DNA from: Exiguobacterium alkaliphilum 12/1
GTDB lineage: Bacteria; Bacillota; Bacilli; Exiguobacteriales; Exiguobacteriaceae
Direction of reading: 5' to 3'
Assembly (NCBI RefSeq): GCF_000714435.1
Contig: NZ_JJMW01000069.1
Coordinates: forward strand, 62,001-126,000
DNA: 64,000 bases
Shown: positions 8,805 through 16,876 of the stretch, one piece after another
Position numbering within the stretch: the first letter of the stretch is position 1
Layout: the number at the start of each line of letters is the position of its first letter
The notes under the pieces: model-generated
The model's database searches: none
Seen by the model: the letters and a program-made list of their open reading frames with translations, nothing else
Told to the model about the DNA's origin: nothing
Position numbers and translations under genes: made by a program

Positions 8805-8851
8805 GTCGTTCCTCCATTACACGTTTGACCCCATTGTACAGAATGGAAAAC

Positions 8852-8882
8852 GTTCGTGCAATCGTCATGAGTTTGGTATAAT
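8852..8882 (+). promoter_or_regulatory. candidate extended -10 promoter of the peptidase gene
   Basis: TGGTATAAT at 8874-8882 is an extended -10 box; the -35 region (TTCGTG, 18 bp upstream) is weak. It lies about 35 bp before the start codon. Confidence 0.4.
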
Positions 8883-8916
8883 GACCAAGAAATGTTTGGA
8901 TGGAGGGATGGTTTTT

Positions 8917-10044
8917 ATGGTAAACGAGACACGCGTGCTCGACACGTTTTTAGGACTTGTCGGCATCGATTCAGAAACGAAAGAAGAAGCGGTCATCTGT
9001 GAGCACTTGAAAGCGGTGTTCACTGAACTCGGCTGTGACGTCTATGAGGATGACGCATCGACGAAGACGGATCATGCGGGGAATAACTTGATCATAACCG
9101 TTCCGGCTACGAAAGAAGGTGTCGACCCGATTTATTTCACGGCGCATATGGATACGGTCACGCCTGGTAAAGGCATCAAGACGAGTATCAAAGACGGCTA
9201 CGTCATCACGGACGGGACGACGATCCTCGGGGCGGACGATAAGACCGGCCTCACGGCGATGATTGAGCTCGTGCGCGTGTTGAAAGAGGAAGCGATTCCG
9301 CACGGTCAAATCCAGTTCGTCATCACGGTCGGCGAAGAGTCGGGCCTTGTCGGGGCGAAAGTGCTCGATTTGTCTAAAATCGAAGCCAAGTTCGGTTTCG
9401 CGCTCGACTCGGACGGCCCGGTCGGGGACATCATCGTCGCCGCGCCGACGCAGGCGAAAGTGAACGCACGGATTTACGGGAAGACGGCTCATGCCGGCGT
9501 CGCACCTGAGAAAGGGGTGTCGGCCATCCAAATCGCAGCGAAGGCGATTGCGAAGATGCCGCTCGGGCGGATTGATGAAGAGACGACGGCAAACATCGGA
9601 CGGTTCGAAGGCGGTCGAGCGACGAACATCGTCTGTGATTACGTCGAGGTGTTCGCGGAGGCGCGTTCGCTCATCCAGGAGAAGATGGAAGCACAAGCGG
9701 ACGCGATGAAGCAAGCGTATCTTGAGACAGCGGCCACTCTAGGTGGACGTGCGGAAGTTGACATCGACATCATGTACCCTGGCTTCAAGTTCGAAGAAGG
9801 TGACGAGGTCGTCGAAATCGCGAAAGCGGCGGCTGCTTCAATCGGCCGTCCGACGCGCATCCTTCACTCGGGCGGTGGGTCCGATGCGAACGTCATCGCG
9901 GGAGGCGGCATTCCGACGGTCAACCTTGGCGTCGGCTATGAAGAGATTCATACGACGAACGAGCGGATGCCGCTCACAGAACTGTATAAAATCGTCGAGT
10001 ACGTCGTCGAAATCGTCAAGCACGTCGCCACACCGAACAAGTAA
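8917..10044 (+). CDS. peptidase T-like M20 metallopeptidase (YqjE type)
   Basis: A 375-residue zinc aminopeptidase of the M20 family, related to PepT and B. subtilis YqjE. Metal and catalytic residues are visible: HMDTVTPG (His, Asp), ILGADDKTGLTAM (bridging Asp), VGEESGLVGAK (Glu pair), ALDSDGP, and the C-terminal SGGGSDANVI. A dimerisation domain lies between about residues 180 and 290 (AHAGVAPEKG is conserved there). The start is chosen nine bases after GGAGGG, not at the upstream ATG 8908. Expected role: cytosolic di- or tripeptide cleavage. Confidence 0.87.
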   Translation: MVNETRVLDTFLGLVGIDSETKEEAVICEHLKAVFTELGCDVYEDDASTKTDHAGNNLIITVPATKEGVDPIYFTAHMDTVTPGKGIKTSIKDGYVITDGTTILGADDKTGLTAMIELVRVLKEEAIPHGQIQFVITVGEESGLVGAKVLDLSKIEAKFGFALDSDGPVGDIIVAAPTQAKVNARIYGKTAHAGVAPEKGVSAIQIAAKAIAKMPLGRIDEETTANIGRFEGGRATNIVCDYVEVFAEARSLIQEKMEAQADAMKQAYLETAATLGGRAEVDIDIMYPGFKFEEGDEVVEIAKAAAASIGRPTRILHSGGGSDANVIAGGGIPTVNLGVGYEEIHTTNERMPLTELYKIVEYVVEIVKHVATPNK

Positions 10045-10075
10045 CCAAAAAAGAGCCGACATGACGTCGGCTCTT
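10045..10075 (-). terminator. terminator for the small minus-strand gene
   Basis: AAGAGCCGAC pairs with GTCGGCTCTT (loop of five). The T6 tract is on the minus strand, so the structure mainly ends the transcript of the 57-codon gene; it may also act on the peptidase mRNA. Confidence 0.7.
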
Positions 10076-10092
10076 CGTATGTGTTCGTGCAA

Positions 10093-10266
10093 TTATGCGG
10101 CGAACTCCAGCGACTCGAGAATAAGTTCATCGGTACAGTGAAGTTCTAGTGCTATGTCGTGAATGCGGATTGAGGTGCCTTCTTCTTGTTGGTGTTTGCG
10201 ATTCAACAAAGTCGCTCGTTCCCGAATCACTTGATAGACAGTGTCGGAATGGTCAACTGTTTTCAT
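10093..10266 (-). CDS. small hypothetical protein (57 aa)
   Basis: A 57-residue charged soluble protein starting MKTVDHSDTVYQVIRERATL and ending LILESLEFAA. Support comes from a ribosome binding site (AAAGGA) before the ATG, a terminator with a T-run just after its stop, and a divergent arrangement with rnz. No domain is recognised. The alternating helical pattern and acidic C-terminus suggest a small all-alpha protein, possibly DNA- or protein-binding. Confidence 0.6.
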   Translation of the reverse strand: MKTVDHSDTVYQVIRERATLLNRKHQQEEGTSIRIHDIALELHCTDELILESLEFAA

Positions 10267-10340
10267 CACGGATCACATCCTTTTCAACGATTACGTTAAG
10301 TATAGCATGGAACGGTGTACAAGAAAGGACAAAATTATTT

Positions 10341-11246
10341 ATGAAGTTACATTTTTTAGGAACTGGGTCAGGGATGCCTTCGAAACAACGGAACGTGTCC
10401 GGGCTCGGTTTGACATTACCGAAACAGACGTGGTTGTTCGATTGCGGCGAAGCGACACAGCATCAAATCCTCCATACGTCATTGAAGCCAAGGAAAGTGT
10501 CTGCTGTCTTTATCACCCATCTCCATGGCGACCACGTCTTCGGCTTGCCGGGTTTTTTATCGACGCGCTCGGCGCTCGCGGGGACGGACCCGCTCACGCT
10601 TTATGGGCCGAAAGGGATTAAGAAATGGCTCGAGATGACGCTGAACGTGACGGGGTCATATCTAGGGTATCCGTTGACCATCGTCGAGTATAGGGATGGA
10701 GACGAATTTCTCCAGGACGGTCATCGCGTCACGGTGAAAAAGCTCGAACACCGTTTTCCGTCGTACGGGTTCCGGATTGAGGCGCCGATTCGCCCAGGGA
10801 CGCTCCTCGTCGACAAAGTGAAGGCGCTCGGCATCCCGAACGGGCCGATTTACGGTCAAATCAAGCAGGTTGAGACGTTCGAGTTTGAAGGGAAAACGTA
10901 CGCGTCTAAAGAATACGTCACAGAGCCAGTCACCGGGCCCGTCATCGCAATTCTTGGGGACACGGTGCCTTGTGAGAATGCGGAGCGGCTCGCCCGGGAC
11001 GCAGATGTGCTCGTCCATGAGGCGACGTTCATGGAGGCCGAGGCAAAACTCGCCCGACAATACGGTCATTCGACGACGGTCGAGGCGGCAGCGCTCGCGA
11101 AGACGTGTCGTGTCGGTCAATTGATCGTGACACATATCTCGGCACGCTATCAAGGACGGGAGTCGGAGTTTAAGGCGGAAGTCGTCACGGCGTTCGGCAA
11201 TAGCCACGTCGCGTCCGACTTTGATGAAATCATAGTGGGGGATTGA
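10341..11246 (+). CDS. rnz: ribonuclease Z
   Basis: A 301-residue RNase Z (tRNase Z), which removes the 3' trailer from CCA-less tRNA precursors. MKLHFLGTGSGMPSKQRNVS is the family start; the zinc motif is FITHLHGDHVFGLPG, then ILGDTVPCENA, VLVHEATFM and GHSTTVEAA near the end. The long flexible-arm region (IKKWLEM...) is present. A longer frame upstream lacks a ribosome binding site and overlaps the divergent small gene. It matches YqjK of B. subtilis, in the expected place after the peptidase T-like gene. Confidence 0.95.
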   Translation: MKLHFLGTGSGMPSKQRNVSGLGLTLPKQTWLFDCGEATQHQILHTSLKPRKVSAVFITHLHGDHVFGLPGFLSTRSALAGTDPLTLYGPKGIKKWLEMTLNVTGSYLGYPLTIVEYRDGDEFLQDGHRVTVKKLEHRFPSYGFRIEAPIRPGTLLVDKVKALGIPNGPIYGQIKQVETFEFEGKTYASKEYVTEPVTGPVIAILGDTVPCENAERLARDADVLVHEATFMEAEAKLARQYGHSTTVEAAALAKTCRVGQLIVTHISARYQGRESEFKAEVVTAFGNSHVASDFDEIIVGD

Positions 11247-11247
11247 T

Positions 11248-12138
11248 GTGACTATTCAACTTTACGTGTGGCTAGGGTTTCTCGTCATCAGCGTGTTGCT
11301 CGGCCTGCGCTTGAACCAGCTGAAAGAACCGGAACCGCGCTTCTTCTTAAAGTTCTTGTTCTACTCATTGCTCGGAATCGTCTCGTTCCCAATCGGCGGA
11401 TTCCATATTCCAATCGGTTTTTTGTTATCTTTCTTGTTTTTCCCGAAACGGAACAGCCGTTACAAATGGTACGGGGCACTCGTCGGCTTCTTTTTCTTTA
11501 TCGTGCTGTTGTTCGTCCCGCTGTTCGACCAATCCGAGTTTCGGGCCGAGTCGCAACAAATCGGGGCCGTCTCGATTCAAGATGATTCGTTTGACCAGAT
11601 GACGAACCACATCTTGCGTCGGGTCAACGCGGAAGGGATTAAGCTCGACCGCAGCAAAATGGTGTTCACCCGGGACGGCGACTTGCAGTCACTCGAGTAC
11701 TTGCTCCTCGTCGAACGTAGCAATTCGTTCCAACAGATTCGCATCACTTACGACGAATCGGGCGAATTGTCTTACCGGCAAGTCGATGAGTTGAACAAAG
11801 ATTCAGGGCGTGCTTTTTTCGAAAAACTCGTCGACTTTGATCGTGTGTTAAGTGCGGTCGGGGACACGGAGTGGCAAGACTTCGTGGACCAAGTGAACGC
11901 GCCGCTCGTCCAGCTCGCTTTTGACGGCCTGTACGACATGTATACGTATGAGAACGAGGCGATGTTCATGATTAACCGGGAAGGCCGCGTCGTCAAGTTT
12001 TGGCTCCAACGTGACCCGGTGCTTGCCAACAGCATCCAACTGTCGGGGCTCACCCGAGAAGGAAGGAGCACCGGAGAGCGTTATATTATTTTATACAACT
12101 ATTCCATTCACCAACGAGAGGATTTGACGGACCAATGA
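11248..12138 (+). CDS. hypothetical membrane protein
   Basis: A 296-residue protein I do not recognise. The first 100 residues hold about three hydrophobic segments (around residues 5-20, 33-52 and 55-95), followed by a soluble domain of about 190 residues rich in charged and aromatic residues and ending in YNYSIHQREDLTDQ. The start is GTG two bases after the rnz stop. Its own stop overlaps the start of the DUF4430 gene (ATGA), so it is transcribed with the ECF operon. Cell-surface location of the soluble part is inferred. Confidence 0.65.
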   Translation: MTIQLYVWLGFLVISVLLGLRLNQLKEPEPRFFLKFLFYSLLGIVSFPIGGFHIPIGFLLSFLFFPKRNSRYKWYGALVGFFFFIVLLFVPLFDQSEFRAESQQIGAVSIQDDSFDQMTNHILRRVNAEGIKLDRSKMVFTRDGDLQSLEYLLLVERSNSFQQIRITYDESGELSYRQVDELNKDSGRAFFEKLVDFDRVLSAVGDTEWQDFVDQVNAPLVQLAFDGLYDMYTYENEAMFMINREGRVVKFWLQRDPVLANSIQLSGLTREGRSTGERYIILYNYSIHQREDLTDQ

Positions 12139-12545
12139 AACGATTACTCCTGTTAGGCTTACTCGTCCCAATGCTCACGGCTTGTGCCGGGACTGGGACC
12201 GAAGAGGCAAGCGACGGATGCGCCGTCGAACCGACCATCTCTGTATACAACGCGGCGACGGAAGAGACGCTCTTCCATGAGAAGAGCGTCTGTCTCGATG
12301 AAGGGGCGACGGTCATGGATGCGCTCAAAGCGACGGAACTAGAGATTGAATCGGTAGGCGACGGAGAGATGACATACGTCACCGGAATCGATGGCATCGA
12401 GGAAAAGTCAGAAGGGCAATCATCAGGTTGGGTGTATGCATTCAACGGTAGCCCGGGTGACGAAGGTGCCGGAGCGAAAGAAGTCGAGTCGACCGATATC
12501 ATTCAATGGCGTTTTGAAGAAGATGCGATTTCTTTCTTCGAATGA
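12135..12545 (+). CDS. DUF4430 lipoprotein
   Basis: A 136-residue predicted lipoprotein: signal LLLLGLLVPMLTACAG with lipobox Cys near residue 17. The C-terminal half fits DUF4430: DEGATVMDALKATELE, then GWVYAFNGSPGDEGAGAKEV and DIIQWRF. DUF4430 shares a fold with the C-terminal domain of transcobalamin and is commonly found beside ECF transporters in Firmicutes. Here the genes for EcfT, EcfA and an S component follow, so it may present a vitamin, possibly a corrinoid, to the transporter. The ligand is inferred from context only. Confidence 0.75.
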   Translation: MKRLLLLGLLVPMLTACAGTGTEEASDGCAVEPTISVYNAATEETLFHEKSVCLDEGATVMDALKATELEIESVGDGEMTYVTGIDGIEEKSEGQSSGWVYAFNGSPGDEGAGAKEVESTDIIQWRFEEDAISFFE

Positions 12546-13197
12546 GGCGGATTGGGAGCGAAGACATCCGGTCACGCTCCTTTTCTTTCTTTTGGCGCAT
12601 CTGTACGTCATCGTCCATTTGAACGGATCGCTTTGGCTCTTATTCGGCTTGGTCGGTCTGCTCCTCATCGAGCGCCGGTTTCCGCTGGCGATGACCGGTG
12701 TGCTCATCGCGTTCACGCTCATCTCGTTTTCCCCCGTCTTGATTGGATGGGACGTTTCGACGGCGCGGGTTACGCGTCAACTCGTCCAATTGGCGACGTT
12801 CTTGTTCGGGATGGTCTGGGTCAGTCGTTTCCTAAAGCTTGATCGGCTGTTGCCTTTACTCGAGCGTTGGCCGCGGTCGACGAAACTTCTTTACGGCGGA
12901 TGGGCGCTCATTCCTTCGATGGAACGGGCCGTGCGTCTGTCCTTGAAGAGTCATGCGCGTCAAGACTGGCAGGAGGCGGTGGTGGTAGGGATTGAGAGCC
13001 AACGCGATGAGCCCGTATACGCGAAGGCGCGGCTGCGACGCCTCGGCTTGCATGACGTCACCCATCTGATTGTCATGGGGATTTGTTTCATAGCGATTTA
13101 TTTAGGGTGGCCAGTCATTTGGTTACTGTATCCGTATTTAACGAAAGGAGGGCTACGCGATGGAATGGTTATCTTCCGGACAGGGACGAGTCGATGA
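12523..13197 (+). CDS. ECF transporter transmembrane protein EcfT-like
   Basis: A 224-residue protein with about four to five membrane helices (for example LLFFLLAHLYVIVHL, WLLFGLVGLLLIE, LVQLATFLFGMVWV) and a cytoplasmic region with SLKSHARQDW, resembling the Ala-Arg coupling motif region of EcfT. It couples the ATPase to the substrate-specific subunit. The ATG lies inside the 3' end of the DUF4430 gene, and its own 3' end overlaps the ATPase gene by 38 bp. It is shorter than typical EcfT and the coupling motifs are not perfect, so the assignment leans on context. Confidence 0.68.
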   Translation: MRFLSSNEADWERRHPVTLLFFLLAHLYVIVHLNGSLWLLFGLVGLLLIERRFPLAMTGVLIAFTLISFSPVLIGWDVSTARVTRQLVQLATFLFGMVWVSRFLKLDRLLPLLERWPRSTKLLYGGWALIPSMERAVRLSLKSHARQDWQEAVVVGIESQRDEPVYAKARLRRLGLHDVTHLIVMGICFIAIYLGWPVIWLLYPYLTKGGLRDGMVIFRTGTSR

Positions 13198-14116
13198 GTG
13201 GGTGACCACCAATGGCGCGACGCCCGTTAAACTCGATTCACCGCTCGCTGGCAGGGTCGCCTCCTTGCTCATCGAGGAGGACCCGTTATATGGGTCCGAG
13301 GTCGTCGCCATCTTGCAAATCGATCACTTGCTCTATAAGCGGTTCGATGAATGCTCGAGCGGCGAACGCCAACTCGTCCGAATCGCCTATGCGCTCATGA
13401 GACGGCCACAGGCGCTCGTGTTACATGAGCCGTTCCGCCATCTTGATCGATATCGTCGCGAGCACTTGACGATGTTATTGGAACGTCTCACCCATCTCGG
13501 CGTCAAAGTGGCGTATACGGAGCGCGCGCGTGAGGCCGGTGCCGCATCCGCCTTTTCAGTCGCCCCTTCAATTGGGGAAGTCGAGATTTCGGCTCGTGAC
13601 GTGTCTTACCGTCATCCGCTGCAACCTGCATATGCCGTCGAACATGCGACGTTCACGGCGGACAAGCCCGGCTTGACCGTTTTGATTGGCACGAACGGGA
13701 GCGGAAAGTCGACACTACTCGAGCTGCTAGCGAAAAGCATTCGCCCGCTTCAAGGGAAAATCAAGCGAGTGGGACGCCCGCTTTATTTACCGGCCGAGGA
13801 AGAATACGGTCCGTTCCCGGAGGCGTCGAACCGTCGGGTCGCCCAGCTGGCGGCCGTTCTCGTCGCGGATGTCCCGGTCGTCTTGCTCGACGAACCGACT
13901 GTCGGTCTGACAGATGAAGAGCGGCGGCATTTTTGTCGGGCGCTCCTTGAAAAGCGACAGACCGCTCAGCTTATTTGCGCGTCTCATGATCCCGTCCTTC
14001 TCGAGCATGCCGATCGAGTCGTGTCGCTATCGAATGGCACCATCGTCTTCGATGGAACAAAAGAAGCATTCTTGGAACGGAGTCTCGTATGGTCACATTC
14101 CTCGTCGGCGCTGTGA
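13160..14116 (+). CDS. fused ECF-type ABC ATPase with complementary degenerate halves
   Basis: A 318-residue protein of two ABC halves. Half 1 (about residues 1-150) lacks a Walker A but keeps the signature-like CSSGERQLVRIAYAL and a changed Walker B (ALVLHEPF, His for Asp). Half 2 (about 155-318) has a good Walker A GTNGSGKSTLLELL, Walker B VVLLDEPTVGL and H-loop CASHDP, but the signature is replaced by EASNRRVAQLAAVL. One composite site could therefore be built from Walker A/B of half 2 and the signature of half 1. AAAGGAGGG precedes the ATG. It would energise the EcfT and S proteins encoded on both sides. Confidence 0.78.
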   Translation: MEWLSSGQGRVDEWVTTNGATPVKLDSPLAGRVASLLIEEDPLYGSEVVAILQIDHLLYKRFDECSSGERQLVRIAYALMRRPQALVLHEPFRHLDRYRREHLTMLLERLTHLGVKVAYTERAREAGAASAFSVAPSIGEVEISARDVSYRHPLQPAYAVEHATFTADKPGLTVLIGTNGSGKSTLLELLAKSIRPLQGKIKRVGRPLYLPAEEEYGPFPEASNRRVAQLAAVLVADVPVVLLDEPTVGLTDEERRHFCRALLEKRQTAQLICASHDPVLLEHADRVVSLSNGTIVFDGTKEAFLERSLVWSHSSSAL

Positions 14117-14634
14117 TGGCGTACGGGTTAATGTCCCGATTCGAACGGACGACAACCCCATTGGCCGTGTTGACCCAGCTGCTCGCCGTGGCCGTCATCG
14201 GTCGTTGGCTGTTCGTCGCCATTCCGAACGTCCAACCGACGACGGCAATCATCATGTTGACCGCACTGTATTTTGGGTGGACGAGTGCCGCGATGCTCGC
14301 CTTGTTCGTCCCGGTTTTATCCGGACTGTTGCTCGGACTCGGTCCGTTCGTCTTGTATCAGTTTCTAGGGTGGCTCGTCGTCGTGACGACGGTGGTCGCG
14401 CTTCGGCGAATACTTATGAAGTCGAGACTCTTGCTCGGTCTCACCGGTCTAGCGGCGGGCTTTCTGTTCGGATGGACGACGAACGTCGCTTACGCCGAGG
14501 TGATTGGCAGTGAATTCGTGAATTTGCTCATCTTGAGCGTACCGTTCGACTTGGCCCATGGCGTCGGTAACGTTTTCTTCTTGCTCGTCTTGCGAGATCT
14601 GTTTGTTCGCATATTTGTCCGGGACGAAGGGTAA
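14089..14634 (+). CDS. ECF transporter S component-like membrane protein
   Basis: A 181-residue protein with about five to six membrane helices. The features PNVQPTTAIIMLTALYFGW, PFVLYQFLGW and SVPFDLAHGVGNVFF fit ECF substrate-specific components, especially those found with DUF4430 proteins. In such families the ligand is a vitamin; cobalamin or its precursors is the best guess here but unproven. It overlaps the ATPase gene by 28 bp and completes a five-gene overlapping unit starting at the GTG after rnz. Confidence 0.7.
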   Translation: MVTFLVGAVMAYGLMSRFERTTTPLAVLTQLLAVAVIGRWLFVAIPNVQPTTAIIMLTALYFGWTSAAMLALFVPVLSGLLLGLGPFVLYQFLGWLVVVTTVVALRRILMKSRLLLGLTGLAAGFLFGWTTNVAYAEVIGSEFVNLLILSVPFDLAHGVGNVFFLLVLRDLFVRIFVRDEG

Positions 14635-14663
14635 ATGTTATGGAAAGAGTGAGGTGATGCATC

Positions 14664-15002
14664 GTGAGTGATTATATCAACGTCTATGAATTTGGCATGT
14701 TCCTCTTCATCGGATTGTTCTTCATCGGACTTCATATCTTTTTCATTCTTCGCCGCTACGTCCGGACGCGTTATGCGATGGTCGGGGTGCTCGCCGCGAG
14801 TGTCTGGCCGGCACTCATGATCGTCTTGTCCATCCAGTCCATCGACTTGGTTCAAGCGATCATGTCACGGGAAGCATCGACCGCTTCCATCCTCGCTGTC
14901 ACGAGCGTGGCTGTGACCGGGCTGATGCTCCTCATTCCTGCAGTCGTCCTCATCAAGCGCCTGTTCCACGTCGTCGATTGGCCGACACGTAAAAAACCGT
15001 AA
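14664..15002 (+). CDS. small hypothetical membrane protein
   Basis: A 112-residue protein with three predicted helices (residues about 9-30, 40-58, 77-98) and a basic C-terminus ending WPTRKKP. The start is GTG preceded by GTGAGGTGAT. No family is recognised. It lies 30 bp after the S component gene and before a strong terminator, so it is probably the last gene of the ECF operon. Confidence 0.6.
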   Translation: MSDYINVYEFGMFLFIGLFFIGLHIFFILRRYVRTRYAMVGVLAASVWPALMIVLSIQSIDLVQAIMSREASTASILAVTSVAVTGLMLLIPAVVLIKRLFHVVDWPTRKKP

Positions 15003-15027
15003 AGCGCCGCAGCGCTTTACGGTTTTT
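14992..15027. terminator. bidirectional terminator
   Basis: AAAAACCGTAAAGCGC pairs perfectly with GCGCTTTACGGTTTTT around a four-base loop, between convergent genes. Confidence 0.85.
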
Positions 15028-15822
15028 CTATGCGTTCGGAACTTGTTCCACTGCCGCGTCGGTCGGTTTTTGGAAACGTCGTAAAATTTCGAGGCTGACG
15101 GCGCGTGGCATTAGTTTCGCCGCGCCGACGAGCAATTGGTTCGATAGCCCTGGCACGATGACACGTTTATTGTTCATGACCCCTTTGTATCCGAAGAAAG
15201 CGACAAGGTGCGATGGCATTTTCGATACCATCATCTCGCTGCCGGCTCGATTGAAGAAGCCTGTGTCGGTCGGACCCGGACAGAGGACGCTGACGTGAAC
15301 ACCGGTGCCTTTCACTTCGGCATGAAGCGCTTCGGTGAGGGAGAGGACATACGCTTTCGTCGCATAATAGACCGCCATGTATGGACCAGGCTGGAACGCT
15401 GCGACGGAGGCGACATTTAACACATGACCGTGATTGCGGCGGACCATGTCTGGCAAATAGGCCTTCGTCAATTCCGTCAAGGCGTTGACGTTCAGGCGGA
15501 CTTCTTCGGCTTCGGTCTCTGCATCCAAGTCGATGAACTCCCCGGCCGTGCCGAACCCGGCATTGTTGATGAGAAAGTCGACCGTCAACCCGGCTTCTTC
15601 GATGGCGTGGGTCAGTCGCTTCGCAGCCTGATGTTCCGACAAATCGAGGGCGAAGACGTGGACGTTCACCCGGTATCGCTTTTCGAGCACTTTCTTCAAT
15701 TCATGTAGGCGGGGCTCGTTTCGTGACACGAGGATGCAATCATACCCATCGCGGGCAGCCAATACGGCGAGGTCGAGACCGATGCCGGTCGAGGCTCCAG
15801 TGATTAAAGCTGTTTTGGACAA
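15028..15822 (-). CDS. SDR family oxidoreductase (DltE-like)
   Basis: A 264-residue classical short-chain dehydrogenase. It has ALITGASTGIGLDLA (nucleotide binding), LINNAGFGTAG, a catalytic Ser-Tyr-Lys set (NVASVAAFQPGPYMAVYYATKAY) and CPGPTDTGFF. It resembles the broad DltE/YqjQ group, where substrates are unknown. The start is TTG nine bases after AAAGGAG; no better ATG exists. It is monocistronic. Confidence 0.8.
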   Translation of the reverse strand: MSKTALITGASTGIGLDLAVLAARDGYDCILVSRNEPRLHELKKVLEKRYRVNVHVFALDLSEHQAAKRLTHAIEEAGLTVDFLINNAGFGTAGEFIDLDAETEAEEVRLNVNALTELTKAYLPDMVRRNHGHVLNVASVAAFQPGPYMAVYYATKAYVLSLTEALHAEVKGTGVHVSVLCPGPTDTGFFNRAGSEMMVSKMPSHLVAFFGYKGVMNNKRVIVPGLSNQLLVGAAKLMPRAVSLEILRRFQKPTDAAVEQVPNA

Positions 15823-15969
15823 AGTGGTTCACTCCTTTAGAAAAGTCATACATTGTTACTCATTTCTTCACGAGATGTTAAATTCCTGCCTCGCTCGCAT
15901 ATCGAAACGTATGCTAGAGTATAGCAAGAATATGTGATTAGACTCACAAAGTCAGGAGAAGAGAATGAG

Positions 15970-16869
15970 ATGATGATTCAGTTAATCGCGACGGCGCAAA
16001 GCGTCGCGCAAGCAGAAGCACTTATGTTAGCGGGGGCAGACCGTCTCATCGTCGGAGAATCGACGTATGGATTGCGTCACAAAGGTGACTGGTCGCTCTC
16101 GGCTGTGAGAGAAGTCACAGCGCTTGCACATCGCTATGGAAAAGAAGTCACGGTCGCCGTGAACAACTTGATGCACAACGATCAAATCGCGTCATTACCG
16201 GACTATTTGAGCGCGTTAAAAACGATTGGGGTCGACAGTGTGACGGCCGGCGACCCTGGTGCGATTTCATTAATCCGTAAAGCCAATATCCCCTATTGGT
16301 ACGACGCTCAAACGCTCGTCACGTCGGCCCGGCAGATTCAATTTTGGGCGAAGCGGGAAGCGATTGGTGCCGTCGTCGCCCGTGAAGTGACGTTGACCGA
16401 ACTTAATCAGATTCAGCGTCAACTTGGTCTGCCGATTGAGGTACAAGTATACGGTCCGACATGTATCCACCATTCTAAACGTCCACTCGTAACGAACTAC
16501 TTCAACGAGTTAGGACGAAACGAGTCGGGGGAGATGCGTGAATATTATATAAGCGAACCGAATGATGAAACGAGCCGTTATCCGATTTATGAAGATGCGA
16601 ACGGCACCCACGTCTTTTCAGAAGATTTGACGTTAATGGCCCAACTGCCCGAACTGTTCCGAAACGAGCTTCATACGTGGAAACTCGACGGATGGCATGC
16701 CGGGGAGCGGTTCGTAGAAATCGTCGCCTTGTTTAGTCAGGCCCGCTCGCATTTGTTGAACGCCAAGTTTGACCGAATCGAGATGGAGCGGCGGTTAGCC
16801 GAACTCCAACCTGAACCGTTCCGGCTCGGGACCGGATTACTGTTACGAAATCCAGAAGAGATCAAGTGA
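15970..16869 (+). CDS. trhP1: U32 family protein, tRNA hydroxylation protein TrhP1-like
   Basis: A 299-residue peptidase_U32 family protein, related to B. subtilis YrrN. It starts MMIQLIATAQSVAQAEALML, contains DRLIVGESTYGLRHKGDW, VAVNNLMHN and VQVYGPTCIHHSKRPLVTNY. YrrN/YrrO homologues (TrhP) are needed for prephenate-dependent 5-hydroxylation of wobble uridine in some tRNAs. The two tandem genes here reproduce that arrangement. The start ATG follows AGGAGA at 11 bases; an upstream in-frame GTG is unsupported. This first protein lacks the full Cys cluster of the second. Confidence 0.85.
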   Translation: MMIQLIATAQSVAQAEALMLAGADRLIVGESTYGLRHKGDWSLSAVREVTALAHRYGKEVTVAVNNLMHNDQIASLPDYLSALKTIGVDSVTAGDPGAISLIRKANIPYWYDAQTLVTSARQIQFWAKREAIGAVVAREVTLTELNQIQRQLGLPIEVQVYGPTCIHHSKRPLVTNYFNELGRNESGEMREYYISEPNDETSRYPIYEDANGTHVFSEDLTLMAQLPELFRNELHTWKLDGWHAGERFVEIVALFSQARSHLLNAKFDRIEMERRLAELQPEPFRLGTGLLLRNPEEIK

Positions 16870-16876
16870 GGGAACG

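Noticed and set aside
10149..10340. N-terminal extension of the rnz frame
   Set aside because: No ribosome binding site, overlaps a divergent gene, and RNase Z family proteins start at MKLHFLGTG.
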